NCBI RefSeq assembly: GCF_000716715.1
Contig: NZ_JNYJ01000044.1
Coordinates: forward strand, 1 to 64,000
DNA: 64,000 nucleotides
Direction: 5' to 3'
Origin: Dactylosporangium aurantiacum
GTDB lineage: Bacteria > Actinomycetota > Actinomycetes > Mycobacteriales > Micromonosporaceae
Every line of letters starts with the position of its first letter. The first letter of the stretch is position 1. A program made the position numbers and the translations under genes. The notes beneath the pieces were generated by a model, which was given only the letters and a program-made list of their open reading frames with translations, was not told where the DNA came from and did not search any database. Shown piece after piece: positions 25,493 through 33,266 of the stretch.

Positions 25493-26092
25493 ATGACGGT
25501 GACGATGACTCGGAGCGCCGGGACCCGCACCGCGCGGCCACCGGTCCAGCGGTTCACCTGGCCCCGGGCGCTCGCCCTGCACCTCCTGCCGATCGCCGCG
25601 ACCTTCGCCGCCACGGCCCTGCTGCGCCCCCTCGACGTGGCGCCGGCCTTCGCGGTGGTGTTCGTGCTCCTGCCGGTGCAGCTGGGCCTGCTCCTGCACG
25701 CCGCCGGCCGCTGGTCCGTGACACCGGTGGTGGAGCTGCGCCGCCGGCTGCCTGTGCGCCGGTACCTGCTGCTGTTGCCGAGCCTGGCCGCCATTGGTCT
25801 CGGCCTGGCCATGCTCCTGCGGGTGGAGCACCACTACGCCTGGCTGCTCCTGCTGGCGGGGGTACAGGAGCTGTACTGCCGCGGCTACCTGCTGCCCCGC
25901 CTCCCGGTGGACGGCCCCCGGGCGGTGCTGCTGTCAGCCCTGCTGTCGGCGCTGCCGTTCGCCTTCTCCGGACCGTTCGCGTTCGTCCTGGTCATGCACG
26001 TACTCGTGGCAACGGTGACGGTCCGCCTGGACAGCGTCAAGGCCGGCATCGCCGCCCACTGCATCCTGGCCCTGGCGCTGTTCGCCGCTTGA
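25493..26092 (+). CDS. CPBP-like intramembrane protease-family protein (degenerate motif)
   Basis: The 199-residue protein has about five helices. The first CPBP motif, normally EExxxRG, reads QELYCRG (first Glu replaced by Gln), and a later helix carries HCILA where HxxxN is expected. It may therefore be a catalytically inactive family member. The start could also be the ATG four codons later. Confidence 0.6.
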   Translation: MTVTMTRSAGTRTARPPVQRFTWPRALALHLLPIAATFAATALLRPLDVAPAFAVVFVLLPVQLGLLLHAAGRWSVTPVVELRRRLPVRRYLLLLPSLAAIGLGLAMLLRVEHHYAWLLLLAGVQELYCRGYLLPRLPVDGPRAVLLSALLSALPFAFSGPFAFVLVMHVLVATVTVRLDSVKAGIAAHCILALALFAA

Positions 26093-26202
26093 CGCTTTCC
26101 GCTAGTGGCCAGCCCGCCGGTTGCTGCCGCCGGCCAGCACCCCCGGTTCGTGGAGGCCGTCGGCAGATCAACCCCGCATTCTGAGGGAGCCCGTCGGTGC
26201 GA

Positions 26203-26350
26203 ATGCTCGATTGACCGATCGATGTCCTGCCCTCAGCCCGAACGCACGGACGCCACGAGAGGCCGGGTTATGCGCACGCAGGCAGGATGGACATCGGCTC
26301 CCTGTTCGCTGAAACCTCGAAGCTCAGGGGACAGAGCAACAGTTTCCTAA
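26203..26350 (+). repeat. Decayed copy of tRNA-Arg 5' half and promoter region (left island flank)
   Basis: From about 26,203 to 26,350 the sequence is an imperfect direct copy of 59,976-60,125. Shared blocks include CGATTG, CAGCCCGAACG, TATGC..ACGCAGG and the tRNA part GCTCAGGGGA.AGAGCAAC. The tRNA-like part (26,313-26,350) stops exactly in the anticodon loop at CCTAA. The acceptor stem and the -10 box are mutated, so it is not a functional tRNA. It marks the probable left attachment site of the island. The rest of 26,093-26,498 contains no gene. Confidence 0.75.
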
Positions 26351-26498
26351 TTCCGCTGGTATTCGTAGTGCAAGCGCGTATCCTGCACGTTCGTGGCGTT
26401 GACCTCGGGTTTTGCGTCGCGAATGGTAGCCGTGTGATCAGCGGCTTCGCGGATCGAGGGCCTCGGTTCCGACGAAAACCATCCGCAGTTCGACTTGC

Positions 26499-27323
26499 TC
26501 ATCGTTCGAAAATGTCGATTGCTTCGAACTGCGCAAGAAGACTGCTTCGGCTTACCTCTCCGCCGTCTTCGGAAACCTCGACCTCCGTCATCACGCTCTC
26601 GTCCCCGAGCACGCTGTTCCACCGCCGTTCGGCATTCGAAGCGTTGCCGCACCGTCCATACGCCACCATGTCGCCGATGCCGGCCTCAACTTGGCTGAGT
26701 AACTCTTGGACAAGCTTCGCCTCCGTATTGAGGCCCGCCGCCGCCCGCCACTCGAGGGCCGCAAGATCCGGACCGACCGCCGCGATGAGTCCGGCAACCG
26801 TCGACGAGTACGACTGGGGAGGCCCTGGCGGCTCTAGGCGAAACCGCAGCCGCGTGACGATGTCAACAGTCGCACGCCACTTCTCGAAGGGCACCCTTTC
26901 GCCGGCAAGGGACTCGATCTGCCAGGTCTCGTCCTTGCCGCTCCGGCGGAGGATTGCCCGAAGTGCGCCGGCGAAGGATTCCGGGCGGATACCCTGCCTG
27001 CGCGGCTGGTAGACCAGCACCATGTCGACCATTCGGATCACAAAGGGTGCTGCAACGCCGTTGTCGACTCGCGCCTTCTCGAAGTCTTGAGCCTCATCCT
27101 GCCAAAGATCTACGCCGACCTGCTGCCCAAATCCGAGGCGTCCGTGAAGAAACCCCTGCTCCTCGTGGATTTGACTGAGGTGCCAAGTCCTGCCGTATCG
27201 AAGCTCAGGCGAACCCGGTTGCAACGCTGCTCGTAGTCGGTCCGCCCCGCCGCCAAGCGTGTTCATCTGCTTCGGCTCCACCAAACGAGCGCGGGCTACC
27301 CGTCCAACCGCCCTGGTCGACAT
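26499..27323 (-). CDS. Unknown island protein
   Basis: The 274-residue product starts at ATG 27,323 and is of mixed alpha/beta character. Features include YGRTWHLSQIHEEQGFLHGRLG, split as YGRTWHLSQIHEEQ and GFLHGRLG, and an acidic C-terminus. It is divergent from the PD-(D/E)xK gene with a dyad in between, suggesting co-regulation. I do not recognise the family. Codon use is less GC-rich than in the flanking chromosome. Confidence 0.65.
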   Translation of the reverse strand: MSTRAVGRVARARLVEPKQMNTLGGGADRLRAALQPGSPELRYGRTWHLSQIHEEQGFLHGRLGFGQQVGVDLWQDEAQDFEKARVDNGVAAPFVIRMVDMVLVYQPRRQGIRPESFAGALRAILRRSGKDETWQIESLAGERVPFEKWRATVDIVTRLRFRLEPPGPPQSYSSTVAGLIAAVGPDLAALEWRAAAGLNTEAKLVQELLSQVEAGIGDMVAYGRCGNASNAERRWNSVLGDESVMTEVEVSEDGGEVSRSSLLAQFEAIDIFER

Positions 27324-27330
27324 GTGTCGA

Positions 27331-27361
27331 CTGTAATCGATGAGTGATGATCGAATTACAG
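27331..27361. promoter_or_regulatory. Dyad in the divergent promoter region
   Basis: CTGTAAT (27,331-27,337) and ATTACAG (27,355-27,361) are perfect inverted arms, with inner TCGA repeats making the dyad nearly continuous. The region is AT-rich and starts 8 bases upstream of the minus-strand gene, so it could bind a repressor controlling both divergent genes. Confidence 0.45.
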
Positions 27362-27549
27362 ATCGTCATATAGCGACAATTCATTGCATTCACTCACTTG
27401 AGATGCCCGCGCCACACCTTCGGCGATCTCCGTTCCGGTGGCCTCTGCGATGGACTGCCGCTGGATCGTGACGGTTGCGGGGGGTGAGAGTGGGGGCGCC
27501 CGTTATGCAGCCAGCGGTGCCAGGCTGGGCGGCCAAACGAACCCAACGG

Positions 27550-28704
27550 ATGGCTCACCGGTCCCCGTCCATAGAGAAGCGTGATGTCCAGGAAGTGCTG
27601 AGCCGGTATGGTGCGCCGGTGACCTCACTGGCGGCGATTCGCGGCTACCTCCTCGAGGAGGCTCTCGCGTGGCTGGTCCGGACAAGCGGGTACCGGCTGC
27701 TGGTCAACGTGCAGGACGATCCTGATGGTGCGCTGACCTCAGCCGGCAACGGACTGCTGGTCAAGGGGCGCGGCGCGAACCACCAGGCAGACACGCTCGG
27801 AGAGTTCGCGTTCGTGCCACCGTTCTCACTGCCGATCCGGCTGTTCGTCGAGGCCAAGTTCCGCAACGAGACGACCGGCATCTACGACGTGCGGAACGCC
27901 TTCGGTGTGATCAGCGACGTAAACGAGAACTACGTCCAACTCGACCCGGGCCGGCGACCCAGGCGAAGGTACCGATACGTCTACACCTTGTTCTCGACTT
28001 CAGGGTTCTCGACACCGGCCCAGGAGTACGCGATCGCTCACCAGATCTCCCTGGTGGACCTGTCCGGAGACACCTTTGCCTGGCTGCGGCGTACCGTCGC
28101 TATCGCCGCAGATCGGGTGTACAGCCTGGAGCAGTCACTGAAGAGCCGGTCAGCCAAGGCGTCGATTCCGCGGGCCAAACTCAGGGAGATAGTACGGCGT
28201 CAGTTGGAGACCACGGACTCTACGCAAGTGGGGATTAGCACCCCATCGTGGTGGTCCGAGGACATCGATGATGCCTTGGCTCAGGTTGCCTCCGATCTGG
28301 GGTACGGCCTGCGAACAGCGGAGGGTCGGGAGCTGCTCCTCGGGTTCCCACCTGCTCCGTTCGTGCTGACGTTGACGGCTCAGTCTCCGTACACCATGGA
28401 GCATTTTTTAGCATTCACCCAGCATCGCCCGCGCCATGCTATCGGTCTGCGACGCCGGCGCGCCGACTCTCACGTTACGCAGTGGGAGTTGTTCCCGCGG
28501 GAGAGTCCGGATGCGTATCGACTGTCATTCACGTTGCCAGACCGAGTTGAGGAGTGGATTGACGACAGCGAGCGGTACCGCATGCGAGCGCGGATAGTCG
28601 AGGAAAGTTTGCTCTCAACCATCGTCTTGTACCGTCTGGATCAGGGCGCGGTGACGGTGTACCAGCTGGACTATGAGCCCGCGGAGCTGCGACCTATGGA
28701 CTGA
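27550..28704 (+). CDS. Probable PD-(D/E)xK nuclease-like protein
   Basis: The roughly 384-residue product has a restriction-endonuclease-like core: YLLEEALAWLVRTSGYRLL, then NHQADTLGEF with Asp near residue 81, then LFVEAKFR with E101-x-K103. The C-terminal two thirds are of unknown fold. The start is uncertain: ATG 27,550 is used, but ATG 27,505 is in frame with a weak G-rich site upstream. Its place beside methylase and BREX genes suggests a defence role. Confidence 0.65.
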   Translation: MAHRSPSIEKRDVQEVLSRYGAPVTSLAAIRGYLLEEALAWLVRTSGYRLLVNVQDDPDGALTSAGNGLLVKGRGANHQADTLGEFAFVPPFSLPIRLFVEAKFRNETTGIYDVRNAFGVISDVNENYVQLDPGRRPRRRYRYVYTLFSTSGFSTPAQEYAIAHQISLVDLSGDTFAWLRRTVAIAADRVYSLEQSLKSRSAKASIPRAKLREIVRRQLETTDSTQVGISTPSWWSEDIDDALAQVASDLGYGLRTAEGRELLLGFPPAPFVLTLTAQSPYTMEHFLAFTQHRPRHAIGLRRRRADSHVTQWELFPRESPDAYRLSFTLPDRVEEWIDDSERYRMRARIVEESLLSTIVLYRLDQGAVTVYQLDYEPAELRPMD

Positions 28705-28875
28705 CTCGGCGCGGCGGTCCAGTCAGAACTACCGCAACCCCAGCGAGACGATGTCCTGCTCGGCGATTGATGAAAGAGAACGGTCGACCAGACGTGATCG
28801 AACTCGAAACCTGGGACACGCGAAGGTGCCTTCGGCCGATGGACGTCTTGTCCGCCACCCTGGCAGGCTCACTGT

Positions 28876-29535
28876 GTGACCTTCCGGCTGCCTGTAGCGC
28901 TCCAGGCTCCTGATAACAGCGCCGCCGTCGGCCTCCTGAAGCGATACTTCGGCTCGCCGTATCTGAGCCCGGGATGCGCGGACGGGGCATACTTCGATAT
29001 CTGGACCGCGTCCGACCCATTCCGGTTCACTGCCGACGACCTACTTGCGATCAAGTTCCTGTCGGTGGAGGCACCGAAGACCGCGGTACGCCAACTCCTC
29101 TGGGACCGAGCCGACGAGTTCGCGAAGATGCTGGTCGACCTGGGTCCTGACCGAGACCTCGCGGATGAGGATCAACCGCTGGACGACGGATGGCCTGGTT
29201 GGCACTTGATGCGCGAACTGACCGGCATTCTCGGTGTCGGGACGACGACGGCCTCGAAGCTGTTGGCACGCAAACGGCCGCGCCTGCGTCCGATCTGGGA
29301 CCCAGTGGTCGCGGGTGTCACCAACGCCGAAAGAGTCCAGTGGGAGCCGCTGCGACGGGCGCTCCGGGCTGACCATTGCGCTCTGCAGCACCGGCTCCTC
29401 CACCTCCGAGCTCTCGCTGAGCTACCGGATAGTCTCAGCGCCCTCCGCATCTTCGATGTCATCGCATGGCGCGAAGGCAAAGACCGTGGTTTCCAGCAAT
29501 ATCAAGAGGTACCGCCGTCACGTCGCGATGAATGA
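28876..29535 (+). CDS. DUF6308-like protein
   Basis: The 219-residue protein starts at GTG 28,876. It contains YFDIWTASDPFRFTADDLLA and a helix-hairpin-helix-like segment GVGTTTASKLLARKRPRLRP, which may bind DNA. It resembles actinobacterial proteins annotated DUF6308, but I am not certain of the family. Its 3' end overlaps a decayed ORF by 8 bases. Confidence 0.6.
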   Translation: MTFRLPVALQAPDNSAAVGLLKRYFGSPYLSPGCADGAYFDIWTASDPFRFTADDLLAIKFLSVEAPKTAVRQLLWDRADEFAKMLVDLGPDRDLADEDQPLDDGWPGWHLMRELTGILGVGTTTASKLLARKRPRLRPIWDPVVAGVTNAERVQWEPLRRALRADHCALQHRLLHLRALAELPDSLSALRIFDVIAWREGKDRGFQQYQEVPPSRRDE

Positions 29536-29790
29536 CCTCAACGGCGCCTCTTCAGGAGAGGACGGCTTGATGCGGTTCGTGCTCAACGGCGTCGCGCGGC
29601 AACTCGACGCCGAAACGGTGTCCAGCTGGCTCCGTGACGTCACGCCGGAGGCTGTACGCGAGCACGGTGTCCGGGTCGGCGCCTTGGTGTAACGGTCAAG
29701 CAGGCGTTCGGGTAGGTCTGCGAAATTCCACGTAACGAGACCGGCGGCCGCATCGCTTTGCGGTACCCGCGCTCACTGGAATTCAAGATC
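29528..29790 (+). pseudogene. Frameshifted remnant of a restriction-associated domain
   Basis: ATG 29,528 opens MNDLNGASSGEDGLMRFVLN, then ARQLDAETVSSWLRDVTPEA and VREHGVRVGALV before TAA at 29,690. Just past that stop another frame continues VTVKQAFG, a stop, and then CEIPRNETGG. Together these match a domain seen in actinobacterial restriction-type proteins (PEpxxxHxVxVxGxxYPxKQAF...PRNEF). A frameshift and a nonsense change have thus killed the reading frame. The remainder of the 564-base gap to 30,256 holds the promoter and leader of the HEPN-like gene. Confidence 0.55.
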
Positions 29791-30075
29791 CCCAGTGGAA
29801 CGTCGCCGCCTCCCATGTCTGTGACGGCAGGTCGGCCTATGAAACGCTGAGCCAGTTGCCTCCGTTCACACACGGCAGCGGCAGGACAGCGTGCAGGCAG
29901 GTGTCCGCTGAAGTTCTCGCCCGCCACGGTTGATCGATCATCGCTATGGCCGAGACGGTGTATGTCAACGTCAACCTGCAGGACTTCGCGGCTCGGATGC
30001 GCAAAGCGGGATACGGCTCCGGCCGTGTACCACCTCGTACTTACCGAGTTCACAAATCGGAGTACTCCAACGTAC

Positions 30076-30104
30076 TTGACGCCAAAGTCGCCCTGGGATA
30101 CTTT
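30076..30104 (+). promoter_or_regulatory. Sigma-70-type promoter for HEPN-like gene
   Basis: TTGACG (30,076-30,081) and TACTTT (30,099-30,104) are separated by 17 bases. Transcription would start near 30,111 and leave a leader of about 145 bases. Confidence 0.6.
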
Positions 30105-30156
30105 TATCAATGGAGGCAGTCGGCGGTCCCCGTGATGCGGGCGCGCCAAAGACAAT

Positions 30157-30195
30157 GCCCCAGGCAGCATGCCGAAGCAGAGGCGGACCTGGGGC
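30157..30195 (+). promoter_or_regulatory. Leader hairpin upstream of HEPN-like gene
   Basis: GCCCCAGG (30,157-30,164) and CCTGGGGC (30,188-30,195) are perfect inverted arms with a 23-base loop, within the predicted leader and 61 bases before the GTG start. It could attenuate expression or simply be chance. Confidence 0.35.
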
Positions 30196-30256
30196 CTACG
30201 GCTCAACCATACCACAGCGTCGCGCTGTCGTGGTGTCGCGATCCCAGGAGGCCAGA

Positions 30257-30904
30257 GTGACGTTCGCAGAGCACGAGCCGATCGGCGACAATAACGACAA
30301 GTGGGTCTACGACGTGCTCTCCGAGGCGAGGCTTGCTCCATACCTCGCTGACTGTGGTGGGGACGTTGCCGCTGCATGGCACCTGCACGCATGGAACATC
30401 CGCATCTCCGCAGCGTTCTTTCCTGTGCTGCAGTTCGTCGAAGTTGCGTTGCGTAACAAGCTGAACCGCGAGCTGAGTGCCCGGTTCGGACGTGCGAACT
30501 GGTGGTCAGTCGCGCCGCTCAATGAGCACGGGGAGCGGCTGGTCAAGCATGCCTTGGAGAAGGTGTCCGCACCGTTTTCTTCGCAGAGCGCGAACGACGT
30601 GGTGGCAAAGTTGACGTTCGGCTTTTGGGTGTCATTAATCAGCCAGACCTACGATCGTACGTTGTGGGTTCCCGCGCTGCACCGAGCGTTCCCGCACTAC
30701 CGAGGGCGTCGTGACGTCCTGCACGCGGAACTCAGGCAAGTGCTGGGGCTACGCAACCGCGTGATGCACCACGAGCCGATTCACCGGCATGATTTGGCGG
30801 CATCTCACGCCACTATCTACCGACTGTTCGGCTACATGTCGTCTGACCTGGCGGCGGCTGTGCGGCCGACCGACGAGGTGCCACGGGTGCTGAGGCTCCG
30901 CTGA
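30257..30904 (+). CDS. Abi/HEPN-like protein
   Basis: The 215-residue product starts at GTG 30,257, 6 bases after AGGAGG. It carries FFPVLQFVEVALRNKLNREL and the motif LRNRVMHHEPIH, an RxxxxH-type HEPN signature of RNA-cleaving abortive-infection and toxin proteins. It lies 16 bases upstream of the methylase gene and may be transcribed with it. An RNase function in phage defence is inferred. Confidence 0.7.
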   Translation: MTFAEHEPIGDNNDKWVYDVLSEARLAPYLADCGGDVAAAWHLHAWNIRISAAFFPVLQFVEVALRNKLNRELSARFGRANWWSVAPLNEHGERLVKHALEKVSAPFSSQSANDVVAKLTFGFWVSLISQTYDRTLWVPALHRAFPHYRGRRDVLHAELRQVLGLRNRVMHHEPIHRHDLAASHATIYRLFGYMSSDLAAAVRPTDEVPRVLRLR

Positions 30905-30920
30905 CCGGCGAGGGAATGCC

Positions 30921-33149
30921 ATGAGTGAACGCAGTCCAAGCCTGACCCTCACCGACGTTGCGAATCTGGCGGGGGTAGGCGTCAGTGCGGCCAGCAACTG
31001 GCGCAAGAGGCACGCCGACTTCCCCTCACCCACCATGACGGGTGGGCAGGAGCTGTTTGCACCAGACGAGATCGCACGTTGGCTAAGTCAGCGCAAGATT
31101 GCCCGCAACGGACTGCGAGCTGGCGAGGCGCCGGGCGCAACATATGGGGACCGATTCATCCGCAATGGCGGTGCATCCCTAGCGAGCGTTCAGGCGGAAA
31201 TGCCGCGCGTCCCCGAAGAAGAGCGTTCTGGCTGGACGAGCCAACTGTGGCGAATTGTAGATCTACTTCGGAGCAACCTCGATCACGTCGCTGCTCTCGA
31301 CTTCATCATGGCCATGTTGTACCTCCGAACGACCGATACCGGCCTCTGGCGTGCCGTCACAGAACAGCACTCTTGGGATGTGATAGGGCAGATGCTGCGG
31401 AATACGCGGTTCCGGCATTATGACACTCCATTGTTCCCCGCAATGGCCTTGGATCTCTACGGCCAGTCGCAGCTAACAGAGGCGATCGAACTTTTCGATG
31501 ATATTAATCTCGAAAAAGTTGGATCAGCCGTAATGTTCGACGCGCTGCTAGAGAACATCAACCGCGACCTCGGCCGGCATGGTGGACACTTCACGCCCTC
31601 ATCAGTGGTGAAATGCATGATCGAGATTCTCAACCCGCAAAACGCATACGCGCTATACGATCCGTCATGCGGGTCTGGCGAGTTGCTGGTGGCAGCGGCA
31701 CAACGTGGTGTGAAATCGCTCTTCGGTCAAGCGATAAACGGACGCTCGTTTCGGATGTCGCTACTCAACCTGTCGATGCACGGCAGTGAGGCCCAACTAC
31801 GTGTTGGCGGTCCCGAGATTATGCGGACCGAATTCGCCGCCGAGCAGTTCGATGTCGTTGTTTCGAATCCCCCCTTCAATAATACGCTTCCGGATGACAT
31901 CCAACAGGACGGCTGGCCCTTTAGGGCGCCAAGCAAAAGTGCTGCCAACTTTGCGTGGCTACAGCTTGCAGTGCACCACCTAAAACCGGGTGGACGCGCC
32001 GCGATTCTGATGCCAAACGGGACGCTCTTCGCCGGTGGACTGAGTGCCGAAATTCGACGCAGCATGATTGAGGCAGGAACGGTCGAAGCTATCATTTCGT
32101 TCCCCGCCGGACTTTTCGCGGCCACTGGCATCTCGGTTTCGCTCTGGCTCCTCCGTCGACCGAAATCTGGCGACAGCGCACCGCCAGAGATTCTGTTCGT
32201 CGACGCCACGAGCATGGGAGCGACAGGCGAGCGCGCTCAACGACTTCTCCGCGATAACGAGGTTGCGGAGATCGTTCAAGTGTATCGCGACTGGCGTACC
32301 GGCTCCCAGCCGAGCAACTTCGAAAATTCATTCACGTTTGCTCGGTCAGTCGGACTCGACGAGATTCGGCAGAATGACTACGACCTCCAACCGCGACGGT
32401 ATGTACACGAAGAAACCGCAGTCCGTGCCTCGATAGCAAAATTAAGATCGACCAACCTGATATCTCTGCAGCGAGAGTTGGACAAACTGTCCGAGCGAGC
32501 AAGGCACGCTCGCCACGAAGTGGGTGCCAGGCTCGCGGCACTACACCACTCAAGTGCTGCGGGGTGGCATAACGTTTCTCTCGGAGATATCTGCGACATT
32601 CACTCAGGTCCAGGGACAGTCGACCGCAAGCGCGGGTTGACTACACAGGGCTGGACGCCGCTCGTGCTACCACGCAACATCAAACGCGGCTACCTCAGCC
32701 ATAATGAACTGGACACAATCGGGCCCGACGTCGCCGCAAAACTGGGCAACTACGTGCTTCGGGCTGGCGATATCGTTTGCGTCCGGTCCGGAACGCTCGG
32801 ACGCCACGGACTTGTGAGAAAAGCTGAACACGGATGGATCCTAGGACCCAGTTGCATGCGACTGCGACCCTTTAGCCACGAGGTGCATTCCAACTATCTT
32901 GTGCATTATCTCAACAGCCCAGACGCACGTAATTGGATCGCAGCGAAGTCAGGGCACTCCACTGTAATCCCGCACATTAGCGCCGCTACAATGCGAGAGC
33001 TGGTCATACCACTGCCGGCGCTAAAGGTGCAGCAGGAGATCGTTGACCTGATGGACTTGATCGATGTCAACCTGGAGCAGCATGAGCTGGCCGTATCGGC
33101 CATTCAATCATTTCGCGACCTAATCTTCCCGTCGCTGATGCAGCCTTAG
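30921..33149 (+). CDS. HsdM-HsdS-like DNA methyltransferase/specificity fusion
   Basis: The 742-residue protein has an N-terminal helix-turn-helix (about 8-55, TLTDVANLAGVGVSAASNWR), an N6-adenine methylase core with DPSCGSGEL near residue 246 and NPPF near 315, and a C-terminal HsdS-like target-recognition domain from about 550 (VSLGDICDIHSGPGT) with a terminal coiled coil. No HsdR helicase-nuclease is nearby, so it is either an orphan or partners with the PD-(D/E)xK or HEPN proteins. Codon use is clearly less GC-rich than the chromosome, indicating transfer. The 117 bases to the convergent brxHI show no clear terminator. Confidence 0.85.
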   Translation: MSERSPSLTLTDVANLAGVGVSAASNWRKRHADFPSPTMTGGQELFAPDEIARWLSQRKIARNGLRAGEAPGATYGDRFIRNGGASLASVQAEMPRVPEEERSGWTSQLWRIVDLLRSNLDHVAALDFIMAMLYLRTTDTGLWRAVTEQHSWDVIGQMLRNTRFRHYDTPLFPAMALDLYGQSQLTEAIELFDDINLEKVGSAVMFDALLENINRDLGRHGGHFTPSSVVKCMIEILNPQNAYALYDPSCGSGELLVAAAQRGVKSLFGQAINGRSFRMSLLNLSMHGSEAQLRVGGPEIMRTEFAAEQFDVVVSNPPFNNTLPDDIQQDGWPFRAPSKSAANFAWLQLAVHHLKPGGRAAILMPNGTLFAGGLSAEIRRSMIEAGTVEAIISFPAGLFAATGISVSLWLLRRPKSGDSAPPEILFVDATSMGATGERAQRLLRDNEVAEIVQVYRDWRTGSQPSNFENSFTFARSVGLDEIRQNDYDLQPRRYVHEETAVRASIAKLRSTNLISLQRELDKLSERARHARHEVGARLAALHHSSAAGWHNVSLGDICDIHSGPGTVDRKRGLTTQGWTPLVLPRNIKRGYLSHNELDTIGPDVAAKLGNYVLRAGDIVCVRSGTLGRHGLVRKAEHGWILGPSCMRLRPFSHEVHSNYLVHYLNSPDARNWIAAKSGHSTVIPHISAATMRELVIPLPALKVQQEIVDLMDLIDVNLEQHELAVSAIQSFRDLIFPSLMQP

Positions 33150-33266
33150 GTTATGCAGAATTCCTACGCATTGAGTACGGCATCGTAATTGAAACCGACT
33201 CTTATTGCTTAGGTGGACTCGTCGCAACCATTTACAAGTCACGCCCACGATCTGTGGATAGAGTAC

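Noticed and set aside
26313..26350. Functional tRNA gene
   Set aside because: Only the 5' half up to the anticodon loop is present, with a mutated acceptor stem and promoter.
29946..30260. 104-codon plus-strand gene
   Set aside because: The frame runs through the HEPN promoter and leader hairpin, has no ribosome binding site and ends in basic, unstructured sequence.
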